From: Rhodamnia argentea
Taxonomy: Eukaryota; Streptophyta; Magnoliopsida; Myrtales; Myrtaceae
Direction: 5' to 3'
DNA: 64,000 nt
Assembly: GCF_020921035.1 (NCBI RefSeq)
Contig: NC_063155.1
Location: forward strand, 26,281,294-26,345,293
Every line of letters starts with the position of its first letter. The stretch's first letter is position 1. This document shows, in pieces, positions 48,625 to 60,096 of this stretch. Position numbers and translations under genes: made by a program. The notes beneath the pieces were generated by a model. It was not told where the DNA came from, did no database searches, and saw only the letters and a list, made by a program, of their open reading frames with translations.

Positions 48625-48900
48625 GTCGTCAATTCAGTCTTACAAATTTTTTTGACAGCTTATCAATTTAGTCCCAAATCTTTTGATAATTTATCAATTT
48701 TTTTTATCGAATTAGTTTGTCAATTTAATTCCACATCTTTTAACAATTCGCTTATTTAGTCATTCCGATTAACTTTGGCCGAAAATAATTGGCATTGCGG
48801 TCTAGTTAATGTTGGCCGTTCTACGTGACACTCTCCACTATCGACGCTGACGTAGATAATTTTCGCATTATTTTATTTTCTGAATTTTTTCTTCCATTTC
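48625..48900. mobile_element. Foldback element, copy 4 (left arm only)
   Basis: Carries CAATTCAGTCTTAC, AATTTAGTCCCAAATC, GGCCGTTCTACGTGAC and GACGCTGACGTAGATAATTTT in left-arm order, with three rather than two of the 'caattTagtcc' units, then stops in a T-rich run without the matching right arm. Confidence 0.6.
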
Positions 48901-49049
48901 ATTTTTTTTTCCTTCTTTTCTTATTCCGTGGCCAGTGCCGAGGTCTCGGCGATGATATAGGAAAAGTGACCAATGACCATTCATGATCGTATTGCCAACC
49001 TCACATTAAAAAGAATACGTTTTCTTGCATCATCATTCTTATCTCGGTC

Positions 49050-49690
49050 TACCCAAACTACAATATTGATGATGTGAATGTATATGTCCCTCGAGGCGAC
49101 AACATTGTAATCTACTGCTGATTTTTTTTTTTTTCAATCCGATTATGTAGCATTCTTGAATTAATTGAGATATCTACTATACCTTATATTTTTTCTTTTT
49201 TCTTTTTGGAGAAAATATAGTTTCTCTTACATGAGATAAATTTTATATTGAAATGTAACGTTGGCACTGCACGACAACTTAAAAACCATTTTTGTAAAAT
49301 CAAAGAGTGTCGGCATTTATTTCTACACTAAAAAAATGCCAACTTAAGAAGCATAATTGACGAGTTCAATAAATCACGACGGGCTAATAAATTGCAAATC
49401 AACATAGGAAAAATGGTGGGAACGATCATTTCTATCGCGCTTTTGTAAAGATCTATATTTACGTGCTATTTCCATGCATAGCACGGGTCTTTCTTTCTCC
49501 TAGTATATTCACATATTGATTGATGGAAGTTAGAAGGTAAGTGATAAAAAATCCAAAAAAAAAAAAAATCAAAGCAAGCATGTTGTGATATTGAGAATGT
49601 GCAAGTTTTTTTGGGCATCAAAATGCATTTCTTCATTCATAATTTAGTTTCAGCGGTAGAGTGAAAGGCAAGAACACGCGTTTCTCTCTG
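49050..49690 (+). repeat. Duplicate of the MSL gene 5' flank
   Basis: Matches the flank upstream of the intact MSL gene at about 54990-55510 by eye: shared phrases include TATTTCCCTCGAGGC / TATGTCCCTCGAGGC, ACGAGTTCAATAAATCACGAC in both, and GAGAATGTGCAAGTTTT in both. The order is the same, with small indels. It continues directly into the MSL-like fragment that follows, so flank and coding part were copied together. Confidence 0.8.
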
Positions 49691-49692
49691 TT

Positions 49693-50303
49693 TCATAGTG
49701 TTTTTTATGGAGAGGAAGAGGGTTCTTTATTTCGTTTATGGTTTGGGGAAAGCAGTGCAGAATTGCCTGTGGCAGGACTGGGGCACTTGCTATTTGATAA
49801 AATCGTTGAGAGAGACCAAGAGAATGACCCGTCAGTTGGTGAGCAAGGACTTGGTGTGCCTCTTTGTTGGCACATTGATTTGGTTTGCCAAGACTCTTAC
49901 AATCAAGGTCTTAGCGTATCCGGTATGTGATCAAGACGCTGTCAGGCTCGCCGCTAGTCGAGATGAGGAAAGCGGCGGAGAAGACTGAGGATGAAGTTGA
50001 TAAGCTGCAGAAGGCAGGGGCTGTGGTAGCTCCCGACCTTGTTGCGGCTGTATTGTCGGCAAAAGGCAGGGGGAGAGTGATAGGTGGTCCTAGAGGAAAG
50101 GAGAAGGGGAAAGAGGAGATCACAATCGATCTCTTGCATAAACTGAGTTTGAAGAATGTATCTGCTTAAAATATGAAGAGGCTCACGAGCTTGGTGCGGC
50201 ATGGAAACCTCATCACACTGGATGAGCAGATGAATAGTGAAACTGAGGCGAGAGCGGCGAGGAAGAAAATTTTCCAGAATGTGGCTCAGCAAGGATCCAG
50301 GTA
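49693..50303 (+). pseudogene. MSL channel exon 1 fragment (pseudogene)
   Basis: Corresponds to the last ~740 bases of MSL exon 1 (about 56735-57481). RKRVLYFVYGL, KAVQNCLW, LVCLFVGTLIWFAKTL and LEQ-type tail phrases such as TLDEQM and KKIFQNVAQQGS are recognisable, ending at a preserved splice donor-like GT at 50303. The reading frame changes between 49860 and 49930 and an in-frame stop replaces the tryptophan of SAWNMKRL at about 50167. About 100 bases (the stretch encoding FHVSTYFDRIQES) are missing. The acidic N-terminal part and first membrane span were deleted, so the duplicated 5' flank joins the middle of the exon. No product is expected. Confidence 0.85.
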
Positions 50304-50334
50304 CGCTTTTGTTCTGCTCTTTCACTCTTGTTCT

Positions 50335-51055
50335 GATTAGTGATTATCCACACTACTGCAAGAGCTCCCAACAAAATCAAGACCAGAATAGCTGCAACTG
50401 ATGCAATGATAGGAGCAATAGAGATGCCCTTCTTTGTCTGCACATTGCTGGTCTGATAATTTCTGATTGGCAAAGATTTGGATTTCCATCTAAGCTGTCA
50501 AGAAACAGATTGTATAACTAATAATAAGCGACTCAAATGTAGAGTTACAATACTGTGGCTATGAGTGAACCTTAGTAGCAACAAACCATCTGCCTTCTTC
50601 AAGAGAGAGTTTGAAGAACAGAACCATTCGAGAAGTTTCCACCTAAATTCCTGCAAGTTTTCATATTTAGGATTTGATTAACATTTCACTCGAGCTATGT
50701 AACCACACATAATCTTTCTAGTAAAAGCTCAGTAACTCACAGAACTTTCAAGCTCGACATTTGTGCTAAAGAGTCAGGAACGGACCCAGTTAGTGAATTA
50801 GTGGACAAATCCATGTTGCATATGTTTATTGAAGTGCATAACACAGGGTAAGGTACAGAGTGGACACCATGCTGATGAAAAAGAAGTCTTTCGCTTTTAT
50901 GGGCTTAGTGTCATTTTTCTGCTTCTGTGCAAATTGAGTAAACAATATGGAATAAAAAACTGCTAATGCATATACGGATACAACTGCTGTCAATTTGGAG
51001 ATCGGTGTAGCTATCAGTCCTTTTAGTCCACTAGAGGTCAGATTCCTGCACATAA
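50335..51055 (-). pseudogene. Fragment of a malectin/LRR-type receptor-like kinase (pseudogene)
   Basis: Minus-strand pieces in the order of an LRR receptor kinase of the Arabidopsis At1g51xxx class: NLTSSGLKGLIATPISKLTA (about 51055-50995), MDLSTNSLTGSVPDSLAQM (about 50815-50755), a further LRR start NLGGNFSNGSV (about 50650-50600), and a transmembrane segment IAPIIASVAAILVLILLGAL preceded by KKGIS (about 50430-50370). Exon-intron spacing of the family is still visible, with donor and acceptor remnants. The last LRR exon runs into a stop, the acceptor before the MDLST exon is lost, and the malectin and kinase domains are absent. It lies between two MSL fragments, which suggests shuffled or nested duplication. 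Confidence 0.75.
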
Positions 51056-51174
51056 GCAGCTAAAACGGTTAAAATCCTCCCCACTTAATACTTTTAATTT
51101 TTGAAATCATTCCTTTCACCGCACGACGTATTACCAATCTGTACTATAGTTATTGCCAAGAAAATCATTCCTTA

Positions 51175-51478
51175 ATAATTCCTTGTCTTAAGTCTTAGGA
51201 AGAGAACTCTCTATCATGTAGAAATAGATATGTGGGAGGTTAGTCTATAGCTGGGGCTTTAGGATCATAGTGTTCTTTCTGGAGAGGAACTTCTTCACGA
51301 GGAAGAGCATTCTCCGTTACGTTTATGGTCCGAGGAAAGCAGTGCAGAATTGCCTGTGGTTAGGACTGGTTTTGGTGGCATGGCACATGATAAAAATGTT
51401 GAAAGCATGACCCTTAAGTTGGTGGCCAAGTTCTTGGTATGCCTCTTTGTTGGCACATTGATTTGGTTTGCATGTATA
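51175..51478 (+). pseudogene. Second MSL channel exon 1 fragment (pseudogene)
   Basis: Matches about 56620-56960 of the intact MSL gene: a CCTT...CTTAGGAAGAG start, then GGATCATAGTGTTCTTTCTG, RNFFTRKSILRYVYGPRKAV and QNCLWLGLVLVAWHM in one frame. Small deletions then change frame before LVCLFVGTLIWFAC-like coding. It ends abruptly near 51478. It overlaps the other fragment (49693-50303) in the RKAVQNCLW region, so the two are separate copies and not two halves of one. Confidence 0.8.
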
Positions 51479-51479
51479 G

Positions 51480-52070
51480 TGCTCGAGGTGCTAGAGATAC
51501 TTAGAAATTTCTCTAGAATAATTCTTTTGTTACAGATAATTTGATAATCATGTTGACTTTGCACGTCTATTGCACCAAGGGCATTATCAACATTAGGATG
51601 CAGGGAACGAAAATCGGTCAAGGCATGTCACCAAGCATAATTTACAACAGCAGAGACACATCCGAGAGCAACAGCGATGAGAGCGCACGCAAGTCGGAGC
51701 CTGTACAGATAAGCACCAGTATTGTTGGGGGACCTGTACAGATATACATCTCCCTAATGGCTTGAAGATTTCTCTAGAATAATTTCCTTTGTTAAAGATA
51801 TTATGATAATTCTGTTGATTATCCCACATCTCTTAAGATTGCACGGATATTGCACGTATATGTTTTTTTATTGTATATTTCTTGATTGAGATATTATCTT
51901 AGAATATTTATTTGATACTTTGATATACTTTCATTATGGTATATCAAATAACAAAGAAAATCCTCAACTATTTAACTTGTATCAGTGCCACGGTTGCTGA
52001 TGAAACCTTTTTTTTTTTTGGCCAACAGCTGATGAAACCTTAAGTGCATTGGGCTTAACAAGTTTCAATC
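51480..52070. other. Intergenic DNA with a ~70-base direct repeat
   Basis: The phrase TTTCTCTAGAATAATT...TTTGTTA...GATAAT...TGTTGA...TTGCACG occurs at about 51508-51571 and again at about 51770-51848. Between the copies lies a less AT-rich stretch (51575-51765) with small frames on both strands but no known domain. Confidence 0.5.
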
Positions 52071-52074
52071 CGTG

Positions 52075-52815
52075 CATTGGGTAATGCCCGAAGAGAGGAC
52101 AATAGACAAATTTATGAATTGGTTTCCAATGCTTGATTGCTTTTCACCTAACCCAAGAATACTATGTCATCAACAAAAATAAAATGAGTTTGAATAGTGA
52201 AGAGATTAACTGGGAATGGTCATAACGTGTATGTGTCCTCTCGAGGACTTTCTATATTTGTCCTCTCGAGAATTTTCTATTATTCTTGGCTCCGTTTGTT
52301 TCGCAAAAAATATAATATAATTGATTTAAAAAATATTTTTTTCTAAAAACATCCGCTCATTGCTTAAAATAATTAGTCAATAGAGAAAGCTTTTATTATC
52401 GACGACAATTTATATCTAAATATTTTCGTGGACGACGAAAATATTTTTCATTCATAAATTTTTGCAAGCTATATAAGCGATCTTTTGTAGGAAAATATTT
52501 TTCAAATCATTCGTTTTTTTTTTTTTTTGCGGAATAGATGAAGCCAATTACGCATAAATTTTGGTATAATTTATTGCTAAAAAAGTTATATAAAAATAAA
52601 ATCCACTCCACAAAATAAAAGGATGATGTGGTCTCTTCACAAGCATTCAACAAGGTTAATTATACTTGAGTTTTCACGGTTTTATAAAATTGAATGCTTC
52701 TTATTTGGTATCTTAGTGGTATTTGGAAGAGTGCAGCATTGCCATCTTTTATTGTACTTTGAACCTAGCAGTAAAAGAATAGATTTTCTTGCATCGTCGC
52801 TTCAAAAATTATCTC
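52075..52815. repeat. Local segmental duplication, copy A (empty site)
   Basis: Matches about 53360-54550 in the same orientation: AATTTATGAATTGGTTTCCAA, TTTTCACCTAACCCAAGAAT, GGATGATGTGGTCTCTTCAC and TTTGAACCT...AAAAGAATAG occur in the same order in both. Within it, CTCCGTTTGTTTCGCAAAAAAT near 52291 and TTTTTTGCGGAATAGATGAAG near 52516 look like the ends of an older MITE shared by both copies. Copy A lacks the insertion found in copy B at 53945-54430. Confidence 0.8.
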
Positions 52816-52829
52816 AGTATGCGCAAAAA

Positions 52830-53165
52830 AAAAAATTTTGGTTTGGGCCAGCCCTCCGGGCGAGAGCTCGTGACCCTCGTCCAAGGGCCAACGGAGGTCG
52901 TCGGTCTTGCCAGTGGGCGGTAGCCTTCTGTTGGTCCAAACAAAAAAAAAAACTAAAAAAGGCAGAAAATTTTATTTAAACAATAATTAAATTTTTTAAA
53001 AAATTATTAAAAAATTATTAAAAATCTATCACCTCACCTCCGACCGGGCAAATGGAATGAATTGACACAATTTAAAAAGGTTTATGACTTAATTGGCGCA
53101 AAAAAAATTTAGGATTGAATTGACACAAATACAATACATTTATAATTATTTTAGGTAATTTTCCC
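52830..53165. mobile_element. Foldback element, copy 5 (right part)
   Basis: Contains the centre-like GC-rich patch at 52850-52940 and a right arm with TGGAATGAATTGACACAATT, AGGATTGAATTGACACAAAT and GGTAATTTTCCCC. The left arm is absent, so it is truncated. Confidence 0.6.
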
Positions 53166-53359
53166 CTCGATTTGATTCTCGAAAGTAATGAGCCACCGTG
53201 ATATCTTAGAATGGGGTCATTCAATTCCAACAGTCTGGATAAAGGCCTTTCAGGTTCCAACCATGCACATAAGTTGAAAGACTTGAATTACGCAAAGCTT
53301 TTTCTTTGTTTATTTTCCAGAAGAATAGGCATGTAATTTCTTTTCCTTTAATTTTTTGG

Positions 53360-54550
53360 TGCTGGGTAATGCCAAAAGAGAAAACAAGAGGTAAATTTAT
53401 GAATTGGTTTCCAATGCTTGTTTGCTTTTCACCTAACCCAAGAATATTATATCATTAAGCAGAATAAAATGTCCGACCAAAAAAAAATGAGTTCGAATAG
53501 TGAAGAGATCGACAGTGAATGGTCACGACGTATATGTGCCCTCTCCGAGGATTTGCCATTATTATTATCTCCGTATGTTTCGCAAAAAATAAATAATTTA
53601 AATTTTTTTGTTAAAAATAATGGCTTGTATCGCTTAAAATAATTAGTGAATGAAGAAAGTTTTCATAAATATTTTCGTGGACGATGAAAATATTTTTCAT
53701 TCATACATTCTTATAAGCAATATAAGAGATCCATTTTATGAAAAAAAATTTTAAGTCATTCATTTTATCGTGAAATAAATGAAGACATTGATTATAATTT
53801 ATTGCTCAAACCAAAAGTTATTTTATATAAAAATAACATCCACTTAACGAATTAAAAGGATGATGTGGTCTCTTCACAAGCATTCGACAAAGTTAATTAT
53901 ACTAGGATTTTCACAATTTTATAAATTTATTGCTCTTTATTTCGGGGACAATTGTAAAAAAAATCCTAAACGCATTGTAATTGTGTCGGTTCAGTACTAA
54001 ACCTTTTATATTTGTATAATATAGTACTTTCGGATTGGGAATCGCTAACGTGGGCAGCCGGTGTTAACATGGTTAATATTTTAATTTTTTAAATTTTCTT
54101 TTCTTTTTCTTCCCCCCTTCTTCCAGTCAACATCCGGCTAGAGGTGAGCCTTGCCACCCTTGGCAAGGTCTACCTCACCGCCTCTTGCCTCTGGCTGGTC
54201 ATCGAGGTCTGGCGATTGAAAGAGAAAGGAAGAAAATAAAAAAGAATGAGAAAGAAAATTAAAAAAATAGATAAGAAATAAAAAAAATATTACAAAAATT
54301 GTCACATCGGTGTTGGCCACGTCAGCGATTTTTTTTTGCCAAAATTGACCGAAATGATTAAATTTAAATAAAAAGATTTAGGACCGAGTTAGCACAATTG
54401 CAATAAGTTAAGGACTCTTTTTGCAAGTATCCCTTTTGTTTAGTATCTTATTGGTACTTGGAAAACTAGAGCATTGCCATTCTTGATTGTACTTTGAACC
54501 TGACGATAAAAGAATAGGTTTTCTTGCATCATCACTTCAAATATTATTTG
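53360..54550. repeat. Local segmental duplication, copy B (filled site)
   Basis: Second copy of the 52075-52815 block, in the same orientation about 1.3 kb away. It is longer because foldback copy 6 (53945-54430) is inserted between the parts matching TTATAAAATTGAATGCTTC and TTATTTGGTATCTTAGTGG of copy A. Confidence 0.8.
53945..54430. mobile_element. Foldback element, copy 6 (complete, inserted in copy B)
   Basis: Left end GGGGACAATTGTAAAAAAAA continues TCCTAAACGCATTGTAATTG; the right end, reverse-complemented, reads GGGATACTTGCAAAAAGAG and TCCTTAACTTATTGCAATTG. Inverted arms are ~150 bases around a CT/purine-rich centre at 54100-54240. Just outside, CTTTATTTC (left) and TTTTGTTTA (right) are a possible degraded 9-bp target duplication, and the empty copy A has CTTATTTGG at this point. 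A 9-bp duplication and long inverted repeats would suit a Mutator-like non-autonomous element; that assignment is inference. Confidence 0.8.
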
Positions 54551-54564
54551 GGTTGCCAAAATTA

Positions 54565-54985
54565 TGAAAAAATTTACCAAAAAAGTCCTAAACTTATTGT
54601 AAATGTATCAATTCAATCATAAATCCTTTTTTCTTACCAATTAAGTCCTAAACCTTTTGCAACTATGTTAATTCAATGTATACAGCCAATTTTTCTTATA
54701 AATCGTTGACGTGACCATGTCAAGATCGACTTGATAATTTTTAATAATATTTAAATAGTTTTCAATTTATTTATTATTAAGAGAAAGAAAATAAAATAAA
54801 AAAATATTATTAAAAATTGCCATGTTATCGTCGGTCATACCACGTCGGTAATTTCCGATTAAAATTGGCCAAATGGATTGAATTGACATAAATACAAAAA
54901 AAAAATTAGGACTCAATTGGCCAAAAAAAAAATTAGACTGAATTGATACAATTACAATAAGTTTAAGATTTTTTTGATAATTTTC
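54565..54985. mobile_element. Foldback element, copy 7 (near-complete)
   Basis: Left arm: TTACCAAAAAAGTCCTAAAC, CCAATTAAGTCCTAAACC, AAATCGTTGACGTGACC. Right arm, inverted: CACGTCGGTAATTTCCGAT, GGACTCAATTGGCC, ATTACAATAAGTTTAAG and GATAATTTTCCC. It abuts the 5' flank of the intact MSL gene. Confidence 0.75.
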
Positions 54986-55889
54986 CCACCAAACTAAAAT
55001 ATTGACGATGTGATTGTATATTTCCCTCGAGGCAACAACGTTATGCTCTAGGGCGCGTGTGCATATATATATGTTCAATCCAACAATTTAGCACTATTGA
55101 GTTAATTGAGATATTTACTATACCTTGCCTTCTCTTTTCTCCTTGTCTTTTCTGTTCCTTTTCTAGCTAAAAGCTATAAAAATTTTGCGTGAGATAAAAT
55201 ATTATATTAAGTCTAACGTTAGCACTGCATGACAACTTAAAATCCGTTTTGTAAAATCAAAGCATATTAAAATATATTTCTTCCCTAAAAAATGCCTACT
55301 TAAAAGCATGATTAACGAGTTCAATAAATCACGACCACATGCTAACAATTTGCAGACCTATATTCTGTTTCCTAATATATTCGCATATTTATCTACGGAA
55401 CTCGAAAAGTAAGTCGTAAAAAATCAAGACAACGTCGTTGTCATAGTGAGAATGTGCAAGTTTTCCGGCATCGGATTAAATTTCTTCATTCCTAATTCAA
55501 TTTTAGTTTGCTATTGACCTTTAATCTTTTCGATGGAGTGACTATTTAAGGATATGAAACAACACGAAGGTTATGAGCAAAGTATCCATGGATGTATAAT
55601 CCTCTTTTACACAAAGCAATTACGAGATTGATAGTGGACCGGCAGGACTGTCGTTCTCGTTCCCGTTTCCGTCGCCACATGCTCTCCTTTTTAGTACCGA
55701 CCCAAGAACACGCGTCCTTTTCTCTTTCTCCTTCTCGGGAGCTTTGAATCGACCCATCACTCGTATCTTGAATCCCATTCCCACCCAACTCTTGTTCTGC
55801 TTTGCCGTTCCGTCCATCAGATCAGGAATCTAGCGAACGTACATTGTCCGACCCAATTAAGTATTAAGCAGAACAAGTTTGTGAGGAGG
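54986..55889 (+). promoter_or_regulatory. 5' flank and probable promoter of the intact MSL gene
   Basis: The part up to about 55510 is shared with 49050-49690 as noted there. The portion 55510-55889 (more GC, with TCTTTTTCTCTTTCTCC-type pyrimidine tracts) has no counterpart in the duplicate and probably holds the transcription start and leader. The minus-strand frames at 55546-55817 have no domain. Confidence 0.5.
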
Positions 55890-58800
55890 ATGAACGCAGG
55901 GAACGGCAAGATTTGGAGGGATCCAAGCTACGACTTTTGGAAAGACGGAGGAGTTACCAGCAATAAGGCGAACAGTACTGATTCCAAAGTTGGTGACGGC
56001 GAGGAGTTCGATTTCCAGAGAAGCGGCGAGAAGGGCTCGGAAGATCCGCCGTCGAAGCTGATCGGTCAGTTCCTGCACAAGCAGCGAGCTTCCGGCGATT
56101 TCTCGCTCGACATCGATTTGGAGATGCAAGAGCTCAAGCAAGACGACCACGACGATGACGACTTCACGCCGCTGCCACCTTTGGAGGAGTCGCCATTGAA
56201 GAGCCGGAACAAGGTGTCCTTTCACGAGTCCGGCTCGAGCGAGGCCAAGACCACCAAGGTTTCAGTGGAGAACCAGCAGCGGCAGCAGGAGGAGGGGAGC
56301 GCAGATGGGCAAGTCTTGAGGTGCACGTCGAACGCGTCGTTTCATAGCAACAGCTCGTTCAAGAGGAAGTCGCGGCTTCTGACCACGGCAGCAACGAAGA
56401 ACAAGTCGAGGCTCTTAGGCCCGCCTGATCAGACGGACAAGAAATCAGATCGAGGCTCGAAATTATCGTTGTCGCCGAAACGCGGTGGGGACGACGACGA
56501 GGATGACCCTTTTGCGGGAGAGGACTTGCCAGGGCAGTACAAGAAGGCCAGGCTCAATCTGGTGATCCTGCTTGAGTGGGTGAGTTTGATCTTGATTATA
56601 GGTGCATTAGTCTGTAGCCTCACTATTCCTTACCTTAGGAAGAGGACTCTGTGGAAGCTCATGTTGTGGAAGTGGGAGGTAATGGTGTTGGTGTTGATAT
56701 GTGGAAGGTTGGTCTCCGGCTGGGGCATCAGGATCATTGTGTTCTTTATTGAGAGGAACTTTGTTCTGAGGAAGAGGGTTCTTTATTTTGTTTATGGATT
56801 GAGGAAAGCAGTGCAAAATTGTCTGTGGTTAGGGCTGGTATTGGTGGCATGGCACTTCCTGTTTGATAAAAAGGTTGAAAGAGAGACCAATAGCAAGGCC
56901 CTATTGTTTGTCACCAAGGTCTTGGTTTGTCTCTTGGTTGGCACAGTGATTTGGCTTGTGAAGACTCTTATAGTCAAGGTCTTGGCGTCTTCCTTCCACG
57001 TGAGCACCTACTTTGATAGGATTCAGGAATCTCTGTTCAATCAGTATGTCATCGAGACCCTGTCAGGGCCGCCGTTAGTCGAGATGAGGAAAGCGGAGGA
57101 AGAGGAGGAGAAGATTGCGGTCGAAGTTGAGAAGCTGCAGAAGGCGGGGGCTGTGATACCTCCCGACCTTAATGCGGCTGTATTGCCAGAGAAAGGTAGT
57201 GGGAGAGTGATAGGTAGCGGGAGAGTACAAAAGAGTCCTAGAGGAAAGGACAAGGGGGAAGAGGGGATTACAATCGATCACTTGCATAAACTGAGTCCGA
57301 AGAATGTATCTGCGTGGAATATGAAGAGGCTGATGAATTTGGTGCGATATGGGAACCTCACGACACTGGATGAGCAGATATCAGGTCATGATGATGAATC
57401 TTCGAACCAAATAAACAGCGAAAGTGAAGCAAGAGCAGCGGCGAAGAAAATTTTCCAGAATGTGTCTCGGCAGGGATCCAAGTAATCGTTATTCAATTTT
57501 CATCAAATGTTGTTCTACTCTCACTGTCCTAAAGATCTTGAGCACAAACCTAACAGCGTCATTGCTTGGCCATATTAAGCCTTTAATACTAAACGTAGGC
57601 CGAACAATTTGAGGAAAAGCTTGAACTTGGTCCAATCTATCAATTCTGGCCTCTTCTTGCAAAATTATTATAGGAGCTTAATAGTGTGCTTTCCTACAAT
57701 TCTGAACTCTTCATTCTGCATTACCCTTGGCCGTGATTTTTCATCTATGTTCTCTTCTATCTCTATCAGCTCTACGACCCTTTTTATTCACGGGTCTTGT
57801 TTTTTGTGGCTCTCTTTACGTGCTGTTTCTATTCCAGGCACATATATCTAGAGGACTTGATGCGGTTTATGCCAGAAGATGAGGCTGTCAAGACAATGAG
57901 TCTATTTGAAGGAGCATCAGAGAGCCAAAAAATTAGCAAATCATCATTAAAAAACTGGGTGGTAAGAGATGGTAGAAAGTATCTACTTGTTGTCTTGACT
58001 CTTTTAGCACTTGATTGAAAGGTCTGTAGAAGTCCAAATGAGATCATGTATAAGAAAAGAAGGAATTAATGGAAATGTAATCATGAGGTAAGTGGTATAT
58101 AATCGAGTGACATCTAATTGTAACCTCTTCCAGGACCTTGGTAACTGACCAGCCTAAAAGTACACAATGCATGACATTCAGAACCTCTCAGCCCCCGTGT
58201 ATAGGGTAGCATTTAGATGGTAGGTTTTCAATGAAAATCCAGCAATATGTTAAATGTATTTCGCGATAAGTATTGAGCAGAACAGCTTTCTGTCAGATAG
58301 CATATGACCCTAGAAGATGCCAGTTATTATGGATTTTACAGATATTGTTCTCCCTTGCAGAATCAAAGTTCAACATATTAATCTTTAGGAATCTAGTTAG
58401 TTTAGTGGATCTGGATGTTAAGGTAATAAATCCTGCTCTTGATGTAAATGGAGGGAGGGGGGTTTTGGAATTATCTTTTGCTAGTTGCAAGTGCTCATGA
58501 ATAAAACCTCTTACTCAATTTATGTTTTCATGTCAGATTTGGGTCAAAGTACTCCGTTTCATTTTAGTTGCAAATCGAGTTCTCTATAGCTTAAACAGCA
58601 AAAAACTAGTTAGTGCTTAAAATTTTTGGACATTATGAAACTAACTGATCGCATTAGGATTGTGTATGCAACCTTCGCAAATTGGAGTTACCCTGATAAA
58701 TCAATTACGCTGTCTTTCTACGTTTGTTAAACTTCTAACGCTGCAGTGTTCACTAATTGAGCTTTAAGGTTGCATTTGGATGTGACGCAGGTTAATGCTT

Positions 58801-60096
58801 TTAGAGAACGAAGAGCGCTAGCTTTGACGCTGGATGATACTAAGACAGCTGTGAACAAACTCCATCGGATGGTCAACATTCTAGTTGGCATCCTCATAGC
58901 CATTGTATGGCTCCTTATACTAGGAATTGCCACGAAAAAAGTTCTGCTTCTCATAAGCTCCCAGTTGCTGCTTGTGGTATTCATATTTGGAAACAGCTGC
59001 AAAACTACATTTGAAGCGTTAATTTTCTTGTTTGTGATTCATCCATTTGACGTCGGCGATCGTTGTGAAGTTGATGGGGTGCAGGTACATAGACGAACAG
59101 AGCTCTGTGTTTCAACAGATGTTCAAAATATATGTTACTAAACCATGATGCATCGTGTTTCAGATGGTTGTGGAAGAGATGAACATCCTAACGACTATTT
59201 TCCTAAGGTACGACAACCAGAAGATAATAATTCCGAACAGTGTTCTTGCTACTAAGGCCATCAGTAACTACTATCGAAGTCCCGATATGGGCGATGCAGT
59301 TGAATTCTGTGTGCACATATCTACACCAGCTGAGAAGATTGCAATGATGAAACAGAGAATAATAAGGTCAGTAGCTACGTTATTAGCTAATCAACTTGGC
59401 CCCCTTTACTTATCTACTTCCTGCATGGGACAGTAACCATTTAAGACAAATGAGGATGTTATCTTGGTTTTGGGCCTTCCGGCCTTGTAGAAGTGATGCA
59501 TAAGCATTTAGAATGTAGAAGGTCCCTCACGGATTATGTGCAATTCGTCCTAAAACAAGACTTCTCACCTACGAGATCTCAGTTCTCTACCAATATACTG
59601 ATTCTCACAACTGGTCACCCCAGAAAACAGAAAAATGTAGTAATGGCGGATATTATATACGTCCACACTGTTGTAAGACATCTTATTACTGCTGATTAAA
59701 ACAAGCTTCACAGTTTAGCTATTCTACTCATACCTAACGACTTCTTGGTAAGTCTTTCTTTGGTTACTTGATCTTTCTGATTTGGTTTATATTACTAATC
59801 TTAAATGCAGTTACATTGAGAACAAGAAGGACCACTGGTACCCCGCACCAATGTTCATATTCAAGGATGTGGAAGAATTGAACAGGTTAAGAATAGCAGT
59901 TTGGTTGACGCATAGGATGAACCACCAGGACATGGGCGAAAAGTGGGCAAGAAGAGCCATCCTGGTGGAGGAGATGGTCAAGATTTTCAGGGAACTTGAC
60001 ATCCAATACCGGTTACTGCCCCTCGACATCAACATCCGTGCTATGCCTCCAGTGACCTCAACCGCTCCTCCTACCTGGACTACACCTTCTGGCTGA
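55890..60096 (+). CDS. MscS-like mechanosensitive ion channel, MSL4-10 class (MSL10-like)
   Basis: Five exons: 55890-57481, 57838-57961, 58791-59084, 59164-59366 and 59811-60096, summing to 2499 nt (832 residues). A long soluble, acidic and Ser-rich N-terminus (about 220 residues) is followed by several membrane spans in exon 1 (first at about 225-247, LVILLEWVSLILIIGALV), a cytosolic loop, then two more spans in exon 3. The MscS pore-lining helix and beta domain follow: FEALIFLFVIHPFDVGDRCE, VDGVQ, IIIPNSVLATKAISNYYR. Class II plant MSL proteins (MSL4-10) are plasma-membrane channels, chiefly anion-preferring, opened by membrane tension; MSL10 also signals through its N-terminus. Start: the ATG at 55890 follows a GTG AGG AGG that is not a start. 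Longer than Arabidopsis MSL10 (734), within the class range. Two broken copies lie upstream. Confidence 0.93.

Noticed and set aside
50826-51053. Hydrophobic 75-residue minus-strand frame as a membrane protein
   Set aside because: Its first 20 residues are an LRR exon of the receptor-kinase relic; the hydrophobic remainder is intron read-through.
55546-55817. Minus-strand frames in the MSL leader region
   Set aside because: Pyrimidine-tract shadow with no domain; better explained as MSL promoter or 5'UTR.
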